Assembly: GCA_030533035.1 (NCBI GenBank)
Contig: JAUNJW010000015.1
Coordinates: 1 to 14,984, forward strand
Direction: 5' to 3'
Source of the DNA: Erysipelotrichaceae bacterium
GTDB lineage: Bacteria; Bacillota_I; Bacilli_A; Erysipelotrichales; Erysipelotrichaceae
DNA length: 14,984 nucleotides
Under the pieces are notes generated by a model. The model worked only from the letters and a program-made list of their open reading frames with translations. It was not told the DNA's origin and ran no database searches. Positions 1 to 7,395 of the stretch are shown here, piece by piece (positions within the stretch are counted from its first letter, which is position 1; every line of letters begins with the position of its first letter). The position numbers were made by a program, and so were the translations under genes.

Positions 1-137
<137 letters not shown>

Positions 138-188
138 CTAATGATCAATAGCACTTATTGAATATGCAACAGGAAGTTCCGCGCCGGT

Positions 189-1100
189 TCAGCGCATTTT
201 TCTCCTGTCTTCGCCTGTCAGTGTCACCAGCGTGCACATGCTGGTGATTCTTTCTATGATGCGGGCTGCCTTGAGTTCCTCCTGCCTGCCCCGGTTGGAG
301 AATGTGTAGTGGACACGCAGCGAGGCAATGTCGCAGTTGGATGTGAACCATGTCGGCAGATTGTTTTCATAGCGGTAGTTGAGAACCGGCAGAAGAATGG
401 AATCACGGTTCCATTCCGTCACGCTTTCAGCGCCGATGTCATCGATCACCGCGAATTCGGCATACTGCATGCGCCGGATCTCGTCGCGGTACTCGCCGGT
501 TGAGACCAGTGAAGCCATGCGCTGGCAGAATGTCGGATAATGTACAAACGCCACCTTTTCGCCGTTGCGGGCATGTTCGTTGCAGGCACAGGCAGCCAGA
601 TATGTTTTCCCTGATCCCATTGTACCGTAGAGATAGAGACTTCGGTACTCATTACTTAAGCGCATTGCCTGATGCAGTACAAGAAGATAGTCTTCTTCCT
701 CATTTGCCGTCTGGATCGAGCGGAAACTGGCTGTCAGAAGTCTGTCCGGCAGGTCCGAAACAATATAATTTTCCTTATGGGCTCTGGTTTTGAGTTCTGC
801 CTTCATATAGCGGCAGGCAGTGATTTCATTTTTCAGCATGCCGTCATAGGTCAGCCCGCTGAAATAGCCCCTCTGCTTCTGCTGGCAGAATTCAAGACCC
901 TTGCATCCCTGGCAGGGATTGTAGTCGATCAGCCACTGGCGCAGACGCCATGGCGCTGTTTCGATATAGGAAAGCGGAATCTGATTGCGCCTGAAAAGAT
1001 ACTGGATGGCCGGATTCTCCTTCAGCTGGCCAATCAGTCTTTCGGTGTCCTTCTTCTGCTTTTCAGTCTGTGAAATCTGATCAAATGATGGCTTTTCCAT
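189..1100 (-). CDS. dnaI: Primosomal protein DnaI, helicase loader (AAA+ ATPase)
   Basis: A 303-residue protein, close to the usual DnaI length of about 310. DnaI loads the replicative helicase onto DNA at origins and at restarted forks, working with DnaB and DnaD in Firmicutes. The N-terminal part (about 1-110) carries Cys63, Cys66, Cys72 and Cys96, consistent with the zinc-binding helicase-interaction domain of the family. The C-terminal AAA+ domain has Walker A GTMGSGKT at 159-166, Walker B AVIDDIG at 217-223 and a TSN sensor-like motif at 253-255; the arginine in RIIERI near 283 is a candidate sensor or finger residue. It starts 4 bp after the dnaB stop, and its ribosome binding site (AAGGA, about 1110-1114) lies within the last codons of dnaB, so the two are probably translationally coupled. 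The identification is secure from the motifs and from the dnaB neighbour. Confidence 0.95.
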   Translation of the reverse strand: MEKPSFDQISQTEKQKKDTERLIGQLKENPAIQYLFRRNQIPLSYIETAPWRLRQWLIDYNPCQGCKGLEFCQQKQRGYFSGLTYDGMLKNEITACRYMKAELKTRAHKENYIVSDLPDRLLTASFRSIQTANEEEDYLLVLHQAMRLSNEYRSLYLYGTMGSGKTYLAACACNEHARNGEKVAFVHYPTFCQRMASLVSTGEYRDEIRRMQYAEFAVIDDIGAESVTEWNRDSILLPVLNYRYENNLPTWFTSNCDIASLRVHYTFSNRGRQEELKAARIIERITSMCTLVTLTGEDRRKMR

Positions 1101-1104
1101 AGAG

Positions 1105-2307
1105 TCAGTCCTTCATTTTATTCTGCATCTCCCGGACCATGTCGAGAGTTTCCTGTGTCGCTTTTCTGGATTTCGGAAGTGTTCCTTCCTGCTGCTGGCG
1201 TATATATTCAGGCATATCCACTTTGATCGGCGAGCCTGTGCTGTTTCTGTTTTTGCTGACGGATTTCTTTGCCTGCAGCAGCGCCTGCTCTTTGGTCTCG
1301 ATGCCATCCCTCGCCCATTCGCCGGCAACCATGTCGACAAAACGGGGATTCAGGCGGTTGGCGCTGACCGAGAGGATATATTCCAGCATGACATTGATCA
1401 CTTCATTGGAGAAATGCATATCCATGGAAAGATGCTCGATCATCCGCTTGTCGGTCATCGTGACCTCGGCGCCGTTCTGCTTTGCCTGCAGGAATGAAAC
1501 CGGTGAAAGGCTGTAGACGTCCGAAGAAGCCTTCTGCGTCCCTTCCGTGCGGGAAGCCAGGATCCGCAGCTTGTCGCTGTTGAATTCCATTGTTTTCAGA
1601 TTGACGCACTTTGAGACAAGAATACGCATCTGGTCCGCGCTCAGGCCGTAGATTGTCGCCAGTTTGCCGATGGTGGCCAGATTCTCCTGGGTTCTCAGCT
1701 CAACCGGGTAAACCAGGGCGCTGGTGGAGGCAATAAAGCGTTCGTAGTCGAAATTGATCGTGGTGTCGTCCACACTGGTAAAGCGGTAGCGTGGTTTGAA
1801 TGTTGTATAGCCGCTTTCCTCTTCCGCGGCTGCGTCTGCCCTGTGGACAACGGCCCGGGTGATATCCTGGTAGCCCTGGGTGGCGATGGAATCCGCCTGC
1901 AGGCGGCTGACTGTCGTTTCCGTCTGTTTCTGGCCCATGACATTCATATAGCGCTTCATGTAGATCGAGGAAGAGATAAAGCTGCGGGCGCTCATCGGTG
2001 TGTTGAGTGTATAAATATAGCTGTCATTTCTGTCGCCGCGTCTCTGGTAGACACGCACCAGCATATATTCCTCAAGTCTTGCGACGGCCTGGTCAAAGGC
2101 GATCGGGTCAAGACCGGTCAGAGAGAACAGGCGCGCGTGCGACTGCTGGGTTTTCAGACTGGATGCCTCCGCTGCCATTGTCAGATAAAGAACAAGGGCC
2201 TGGGGTGTGATCAGCGGCTGGTAAAGCTCGCTCAAAGAGACGATCCCTTCAAAGGAAAGACCGCCGGACAGTTCACACCGGTACGTATCAGAGGCTTTGA
2301 TTTCCAT
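1105..2307 (-). CDS. dnaB: Replication initiation and membrane attachment protein DnaB (Firmicutes type)
   Basis: A 400-residue protein of the Bacillus DnaB type, which is not the replicative helicase called DnaB in E. coli. In Bacillus it acts with DnaD and DnaI to bring helicase to the origin and to restart sites and associates with the membrane. The N-terminal winged-helix-like region (about 1-110) is followed by a low-complexity linker (around 150-170) and a DnaD-like C-terminal domain. The latter contains VINVMLEYILSVSANRLNPR and then FVDMVAGEW (about 303-331), matching the conserved YxxxIxxxW-type helix of DnaB/DnaD proteins. The tail (340-400) is basic and polar, rich in Lys and Gln. 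The start at 2307 follows an AAGGAAA ribosome binding site and overlaps the coaE end by 20 bp. nrdR, which often precedes dnaB, is absent here. Confidence 0.9.
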   Translation of the reverse strand: MEIKASDTYRCELSGGLSFEGIVSLSELYQPLITPQALVLYLTMAAEASSLKTQQSHARLFSLTGLDPIAFDQAVARLEEYMLVRVYQRRGDRNDSYIYTLNTPMSARSFISSSIYMKRYMNVMGQKQTETTVSRLQADSIATQGYQDITRAVVHRADAAAEEESGYTTFKPRYRFTSVDDTTINFDYERFIASTSALVYPVELRTQENLATIGKLATIYGLSADQMRILVSKCVNLKTMEFNSDKLRILASRTEGTQKASSDVYSLSPVSFLQAKQNGAEVTMTDKRMIEHLSMDMHFSNEVINVMLEYILSVSANRLNPRFVDMVAGEWARDGIETKEQALLQAKKSVSKNRNSTGSPIKVDMPEYIRQQQEGTLPKSRKATQETLDMVREMQNKMKD

Positions 2308-2902
2308 TGCGGATTTCCTTTCTCAGGTCGCGGACAAACAGATTGATCTCATGATCAAGATCACTTAATGTACTGTTATTATAAATGACTTTGTCAGCCA
2401 TGGAAATCTGCTTTTGCGGATCCAGCTGGCTTTGATAGCGGGCGCGCGCTTCTTCTTCCGAATAGCCCCTGTCTTCCATCATTCTGGCAATGGCTGTTTC
2501 CTCATCGCAGGTGATCACCAGCGACATGTCAAACAGCTCCTGCCAGCCGGCTTCAAACAGCAGCGGGACCTCGGCGAATACAACCGGGCTTTCCGCATGG
2601 CGTTCGAAGAATTTCAGCAGGCCTTCGCGGACATAGGGATGGACAATCCCGTTGAGGATCTGTCTTTTTTCTTCATCATGGAAAACGGCGTCCGCCAGTT
2701 TCTTTCTGTCGATGTCGCCATCGCAGCCGATGATTTCCTCACCGAAGGCTTCCACGATTTTCGCGAAGCACGGATTGTTGGAATTGGTGGCCATGCGGGC
2801 ATACTGGTCAGAATTGAATACAGAAAAACCGCGCCTTTTCAGCAGGATGGATACCGATGTTTTTCCGGCCGCGATTGTGCCGGTAATTCCGATTTTCTTC
2901 AT
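2288..2902 (-). CDS. coaE: Dephospho-CoA kinase
   Basis: A 204-residue protein of typical family length (about 200). It catalyses the last step of coenzyme A synthesis, ATP-dependent phosphorylation of the 3'-hydroxyl of dephospho-CoA, in the cytoplasm. The N-terminus has the P-loop GTIAAGKT at 8-15. Further family signatures are NSDQYAR around 30-36 (the usual DAD-like segment that positions substrate), EVPLLFEAG around 110-118, and the lid-like stretch RGYSEEEARARYQSQ followed by ADKVIYNN. It lies 11 bp after mutM with an AAAGG ribosome binding site, and its 3' end overlaps the first 20 bp of dnaB. The pairing with mutM and polA is standard in Gram-positive genomes. Confidence 0.95.
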   Translation of the reverse strand: MKKIGITGTIAAGKTSVSILLKRRGFSVFNSDQYARMATNSNNPCFAKIVEAFGEEIIGCDGDIDRKKLADAVFHDEEKRQILNGIVHPYVREGLLKFFERHAESPVVFAEVPLLFEAGWQELFDMSLVITCDEETAIARMMEDRGYSEEEARARYQSQLDPQKQISMADKVIYNNSTLSDLDHEINLFVRDLRKEIRNGNQSL

Positions 2903-2913
2903 AACGACCTTTC

Positions 2914-3720
2914 TTATTTCTGGCAGACCGGACAGTAATAGCTGCTCCGGCCGCCGATCCGTTTCATATGGATTTCACTGCCGCAGCGGCGGCAGGTTTT
3001 CTGTTCATGGACGCAGCAGTCATTCTGGAAAAGACCGCTGACGCCGAGCGAGGATGTATAGGTTCTGATTGTCGTGCCGCCGGCCGCGATCGCTTCACAA
3101 AGGATCCGGCGGGTCTCACGGACAATGTTCTCCTCGTCATTCCGGGTGATCCTGCGGCAGGAACGGCCCGGCCGCAGAGCACAGGCGGACAGGATTTCAT
3201 CGGCGTATATATTGCCGATGCCGGCGACAAAGGACTGGTCCAGCAGCAGCGATTTCAGCGGCTGGGTCTTTCCTTTGCGGTAAGCGTGTATATAAGCCGG
3301 GCTGAACGCTTCGTCAAACGGTTCGGGACCGAGATCATGAAAATGCGAAAAGTCATAATCCAGATCCGCAATGAACATACGTCCGAACTTGCGGGTGTCA
3401 CGGTAGCGCAGCTGGCGGCCGTCATCCAGGTCAAACAGCACATGCATGTGGCGGTCAAGCGGTTCTTCCGGCTGCTGCACATAATACTTGCCTTCCATCC
3501 TGAGATGGGACACAAGGGTCACGTGATCCATGCGGAAAATCAGATACTTTCCCCTTCTTTCAAACACGTTGAAATGCTCGCCGGCAAGTGTCTTGGCAAA
3601 CGCGTCCGGATCGCCTTCAATGGTTCTGGGCCAGCGCACGGTCACGGAAAGAATCTGTCTTCCTGCGATCATGTGCTCCAGCGTCCTCAGGACCGTTTCA
3701 ACTTCAGGCAGCTCAGGCAT
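2914..3720 (-). CDS. mutM: Formamidopyrimidine-DNA glycosylase (Fpg/MutM)
   Basis: A 268-residue bifunctional glycosylase/AP lyase that removes 8-oxoguanine and ring-opened purines from DNA. All the key elements are visible. The N-terminus MPELPEVET gives catalytic Pro2 (Schiff base) and Glu3. Lys58 lies in RRGKYLIF, the conserved hairpin lysine. QSFVAGIGNIYADEIL is the helix-two-turn-helix segment that binds DNA. The C-terminal zinc finger has Cys243, Cys246, Cys263 and Cys266, with Arg258 at its tip. The ATG overlaps the polA stop by one base (TAATG), so translation is probably coupled to polA, and a GAGG ribosome binding site lies inside the polA end. An Nei-type enzyme is less likely, because the hairpin and finger sequences match Fpg closely. 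Confidence 0.97.
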   Translation of the reverse strand: MPELPEVETVLRTLEHMIAGRQILSVTVRWPRTIEGDPDAFAKTLAGEHFNVFERRGKYLIFRMDHVTLVSHLRMEGKYYVQQPEEPLDRHMHVLFDLDDGRQLRYRDTRKFGRMFIADLDYDFSHFHDLGPEPFDEAFSPAYIHAYRKGKTQPLKSLLLDQSFVAGIGNIYADEILSACALRPGRSCRRITRNDEENIVRETRRILCEAIAAGGTTIRTYTSSLGVSGLFQNDCCVHEQKTCRRCGSEIHMKRIGGRSSYYCPVCQK

Positions 3721-6338
3721 TACTTGGCCTCATACCAGGTTTCGCCGATGGCGCATTCGGCGCTCAGCGGCACTTTCAGGGTCATGGCGTTGACCATGCC
3801 GTCATTGATGAGCTGCTTCATCTGCTCAACTTCATCCTTCGGCACATTGAAAATCAGTTCGTCATGAACCTGCAGGATCATTTTGCTTCGGACGCCGGCT
3901 TCCTTCATTGCCCTGTCGATGTCGATCATCGCCAGCTTGATCAGATCAGCTGCGCTGCCCTGGATCGGGGCGTTCATCGCCGCCCGCTTGCCGAACTCAC
4001 GGACCATGCGGTTGGAATTGCGGATTTCCGGGATCTCTCTCCTTCTTCCGCACAGGGTTGTGACATAGCCGTTCTTTTCGCAGAAATCAACCAGGGACTT
4101 CATATAGGTTCTGATGCCCGGATATTTTCTGTAGTAGGTTTCGATGAAATCGGCGGCTTCCCATCGGGAAACGCCGAGCTGCTCAGCCAGGCCGAAATCA
4201 CTGATGCCGTAGACGATGCCGAAGTTGACAGTCTTGGCGCTTCTTCTGTCGGCCGGCGTGACTTCCTCTTCGGTTTTGTCAAAGACGTCCATCGCGGTTT
4301 TGGTATGGATATCGATGCCGGAATTGAAGGCTTCGATCAGGCTCTTTTCATCGGCCATATCCGCCAGCATCCGCAGTTCAATCTGATGATAGTCGCTCGA
4401 GATCAGCACGCAGCCTTCCTCCGGCAGGAACGCCTTGCGGATTTCACGGCCCTGCTCATCGCGGACGCTGATATTCTGCAGGTTGGGTTCACTGGAGGAA
4501 AGACGGCCGGTCTGGGTCGCGCACTGGTTATAGACAGTATGGATTCTGCCGTCGGTATGAATGTATTTCTTAAGGCCTTCGGCATAGGTGCTGTAAATCT
4601 TGGAGAGCTTGCGGTAATTGAGGATATGGTCAATCACCGGATGCATGCCGCTGAGCTTCTCGAGTTTGTCGGCCGAAGTGGATTTCTTCTTGCCGGAGGG
4701 AAGACCCAGCCTGTCATACAGGACGTCCGCCAGCTGCTTGGGGGAATTGATATTGAATTCCATGTCAGCCAGGCGCCAGATCTCTGCCTGCTCGGCTTCG
4801 ATTTCGGCCAGTGTTCTGGCCGCGATTTCATCGAGGATCGCCCGCTCGCAGCGGATGCCCTCGTCTTCCATCGCACACAGGATTGTGCTTAGCGGCATTT
4901 CCATTTCGTAATACAGCTTTTCCATGCCGTACTCACGGATGGTGTCCGCTGTTTTCTGTTTCAGCACAAAGATATTCTTCGCACTTACAGCGCCGTATTC
5001 TGTCTGTTTTTCTTCATCCGGCAGCAGCACAGGTTTGGATGGCCTGCCGTAGACGTCCTCATAGCTGACCGGCGTGACAAGCTCAAATTTCTCAAAGATC
5101 TTATCCGGGCTGGTCAGGGTGGAATCGGAAAGCGCCGCCATGATCATGGCGTCATCGTGCCAGCTGATTTCAATGCCTTCCCTTTCGCACAGATGCATGG
5201 CCCGCTTGATGTCGAAGCCGGTTTTGAAAGGTTTTTCCGCCTTCAGCGCGTTCAGGAAATCGTTATCATTCTTCGCGTCTTCCAGGCTGATATAGACAGA
5301 GACGGTGCCGTCGCTGACGCCGAATCCGTGGATGCCGGCAATCAGGAAAGAGGTATTCTCCCCGTCGACAAAAACAGCCGTTTCCTTTGCCAGCAGCGAA
5401 GATGGAACCTTCTGTACCCTGAGCATCTGCTCTGCCGGTTTTTCCTCACTGACAGTTTCATTTCCCTGGCGGGCAGCGCCGATTTCCTCAAAGCGGGCTG
5501 CCAGCTGGCGCATGTCAAGGGTGCGCAGGAACTGGACAAGGCTTGTATAATCCGGCCGGAAGAGCAGGTCATCAGCGTCAATGCTGACATCGACGTCGCG
5601 GCGGATTGTCGCCAGCTGCTTCGACATCAGGGCCGACTCATGGCCGCTCGAGACCTTTTTGTATAATGCGCCTTTCAGCTCATCCTCGTGGGCGAGAACT
5701 TCCTCCACGGTTCCGTATTCCTGAAGAAGCTTGATGGCGGTCTTTTCACCGATTCCGGCAATGCCCGGAATGTTGTCGCTCTTGTCGCCCATCAGGCCTT
5801 TCATGTCAATGATCTGCAGCGGCTCAATGCCCATCTGTTCCTTCAGGGTTTCCGGGGTCATCAGATCCATTTCCGTGATTCCCTTTTTCATTAACAGGAC
5901 GGTCGTTGTTTCATCAATCAGCTGCAGCATGTCATGGTCGCTGGTCAGAATAAAGGTGTTGAAATCAGGATTCTTCCTCGAGACGGTGCCGATCAGGTCA
6001 TCGGCTTCAATGTCAGCCATTTCAACCCACTTGATCCCGAAGGCGTCGAGGCAGTCCCTTACCATCTGGAACTGGGGCACCAGGTCATCCGGGGCCGGTT
6101 TCCTGCCGCCCTTGTATTCAGGATAAATGTCATGGCGGAAGGTATGTTTGCCGGCGTCAAAGGCAATCAGGACAGAATCCGGCTCAATCATTTCCGCTGC
6201 CTTCTGGATCATCTGGACAAAGCCGAACACAGCGTTTGTCGGGATGCCGGCCGCGGTTGTCATCGGTCTGCCGTAGGCAGTCGCGTAATAAGCCCTGAAC
6301 AGCATGGAATTGCCGTCAGCGAGCAGTAGTTTCTTCAT
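3720..6338 (-). CDS. polA: DNA polymerase I with 5'-3' nuclease domain and probably inactive proofreading domain
   Basis: An 872-residue polymerase for Okazaki-fragment maturation and repair synthesis. I place the start at MKKLLLADGNSMLFRAYYAT (position 6338) because this is the canonical PolA N-terminus and GGAGG and AGGTG lie just upstream; the open frame continues 18 codons further without support. Domains: 5'-3' (FEN-like) nuclease about 1-300, with EADD at 111-114, TSDHD at 132-136 and the GIxGIGEKTA H3TH at 192-201; a shortened 3'-5' exonuclease-like domain about 320-465; and the polymerase domain to the end. Polymerase motifs are A DYHQIELR 649-656, B RRSAKTVNFGIVYG 698-711 and C LQVHDEL 822-828. 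In the exonuclease domain D325/E327 and D376 seem present, but the motif III aspartate is Ser452 (Y448GAVS), so proofreading is probably lost. Motif A has His651 where Ser is usual. Confidence 0.97.
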   Translation of the reverse strand: MKKLLLADGNSMLFRAYYATAYGRPMTTAAGIPTNAVFGFVQMIQKAAEMIEPDSVLIAFDAGKHTFRHDIYPEYKGGRKPAPDDLVPQFQMVRDCLDAFGIKWVEMADIEADDLIGTVSRKNPDFNTFILTSDHDMLQLIDETTTVLLMKKGITEMDLMTPETLKEQMGIEPLQIIDMKGLMGDKSDNIPGIAGIGEKTAIKLLQEYGTVEEVLAHEDELKGALYKKVSSGHESALMSKQLATIRRDVDVSIDADDLLFRPDYTSLVQFLRTLDMRQLAARFEEIGAARQGNETVSEEKPAEQMLRVQKVPSSLLAKETAVFVDGENTSFLIAGIHGFGVSDGTVSVYISLEDAKNDNDFLNALKAEKPFKTGFDIKRAMHLCEREGIEISWHDDAMIMAALSDSTLTSPDKIFEKFELVTPVSYEDVYGRPSKPVLLPDEEKQTEYGAVSAKNIFVLKQKTADTIREYGMEKLYYEMEMPLSTILCAMEDEGIRCERAILDEIAARTLAEIEAEQAEIWRLADMEFNINSPKQLADVLYDRLGLPSGKKKSTSADKLEKLSGMHPVIDHILNYRKLSKIYSTYAEGLKKYIHTDGRIHTVYNQCATQTGRLSSSEPNLQNISVRDEQGREIRKAFLPEEGCVLISSDYHQIELRMLADMADEKSLIEAFNSGIDIHTKTAMDVFDKTEEEVTPADRRSAKTVNFGIVYGISDFGLAEQLGVSRWEAADFIETYYRKYPGIRTYMKSLVDFCEKNGYVTTLCGRRREIPEIRNSNRMVREFGKRAAMNAPIQGSAADLIKLAMIDIDRAMKEAGVRSKMILQVHDELIFNVPKDEVEQMKQLINDGMVNAMTLKVPLSAECAIGETWYEAK

Positions 6339-6339
6339 A

Positions 6340-7395
6340 TTATTCACCTGCCTCCGTTTCTGGCTGCGGTTCAGTGACAGTCTCATCCTCATAGATGCCC
6401 CTGGAAGGATCGTTCAGCATCGCTGTCTTCATGGTCTCAAGGACACTGAGGTTTTCATACATGAGGGAAAGATAGTCCTTGCCCTCGGCGATTTCATTTT
6501 CGGTCAGGCTGGAAAGATTGCTGAGCTCGACCCGGGTCAGCAGCAGTTCGTTTTCCAGTCTGTCAAACAGCGCAATCATGTCTTCGGTCATGTTCGGCTC
6601 ATAGACAATGTAGCGGACATCGTCCTGGATGATCCTGTTCTTGATGATTTCAAGCTGCTGCTCATCCGGCAGGACGCCGAAGCGGGAAAGAATCACCGGG
6701 TAAACCTGGAAGCCGTATGTCTTCTGCCAGTTGCCGAAGCTTGCCGTCATGGAGACAAAGCGGATTTCCTGGCGGTTTGCCAGCAGGTTTGACGCCAGCA
6801 TCTGATACTGGGCGTCGAGATTGATCAGATCCGCTTCCAGACGTTCGAGGTTTTCATTGTAGAGGTTCTCGTTTTCCGGATAGGTGCGGACAAGATACTG
6901 ATGGATGTCCTTGGCCATCGACAGCATCGCGATCGGATCGTTCCACAGCAAAAGGTCCAGCGTGTACATATCGATAGAATCAAAGGCCTCCCCTTTGTAA
7001 TACGGGGACTCAATGAAGCTGACCACGCCGTCCGTGACAACCTGGGTGTAGCGCTTGAACTGGTAAACGGCGTTCAGCGTCGAAAGATCATTGCGGGTGA
7101 TGCCGCTGTCTGAAATCTCATCATTGTAGACGCTCAGATACGGCTCGAGGTCGCCGATATGGAACAGGACCGCATAGCTTGAGAGGATCTGTTCATAATC
7201 AGGACGGATCTGCGAACGCTGGACGATTGTCGTCTGGTCCTGCAGGGAGACGCTGCTGACCGTGTTTCCGGCCAGGCGCTCGATCAGCCAGCCGACCGGA
7301 TAGACAGTATAAACAATGCCGCTGCGCACATTGGCGCAGCCGCTCATGAATGCAATCATGACTGCCATCAGGATACATGTCAGTTTCTTTTTCAT
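6340..7395 (-). CDS. Lipoprotein related to ZnuA-type metal ABC substrate-binding proteins, metal ligands not conserved
   Basis: A 351-residue predicted lipoprotein: a positively charged start (MKKK), a hydrophobic stretch and a lipobox FMSGC with Cys20 as the lipidation site, so it should sit on the outer face of the membrane. The body resembles cluster A-I (ZnuA/PsaA/MntC) substrate-binding proteins: YPVGWLIERLAG (32-43), HIGDLEPYL (79-87), WNDPIAMLSMAKDIHQYL (151-168), FVSMTASFGNWQKTYGF (213-229) and VYEPNMTED (264-272). The places where the family carries its metal-binding histidines appear changed: the HDY/EP loop, the DPHxW motif (here LLLWNDP) and the THxAFxY motif (here MTASFGNW, Thr217). 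The acidic C-terminal tail is rich in Glu, Pro and Thr. No ABC permease or ATPase lies nearby. Its ATG overlaps the preceding stop by 4 bp (ATGA), with GGAGG at 7402-7406. The fold is probable; the function is unknown. Confidence 0.72.
   Translation of the reverse strand: MKKKLTCILMAVMIAFMSGCANVRSGIVYTVYPVGWLIERLAGNTVSSVSLQDQTTIVQRSQIRPDYEQILSSYAVLFHIGDLEPYLSVYNDEISDSGITRNDLSTLNAVYQFKRYTQVVTDGVVSFIESPYYKGEAFDSIDMYTLDLLLWNDPIAMLSMAKDIHQYLVRTYPENENLYNENLERLEADLINLDAQYQMLASNLLANRQEIRFVSMTASFGNWQKTYGFQVYPVILSRFGVLPDEQQLEIIKNRIIQDDVRYIVYEPNMTEDMIALFDRLENELLLTRVELSNLSSLTENEIAEGKDYLSLMYENLSVLETMKTAMLNDPSRGIYEDETVTEPQPETEAGE

Noticed and set aside
181..195. GCGC-loop-GCGC hairpin followed by a T run on the plus strand
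   Set aside because: The T run is on the wrong strand for the minus-strand genes, the stem is only 4 bp, and no plus-strand gene ends there.
2968..3867. A 299-codon plus-strand open frame opposite mutM and the polA end
   Set aside because: Antisense to mutM with its complete motif set; the protein has no recognisable domain.
3588..4892. A 434-codon open frame on the plus strand opposite polA
   Set aside because: It lies wholly antisense to a certain gene, has no family motif and an odd composition; it is a shadow of the polA codon pattern.
6339..6392. Eighteen extra residues at the PolA N-terminus
   Set aside because: They overlap the end of the lipoprotein gene and precede the canonical PolA start MKKLLLADGN, which has its own ribosome binding site.
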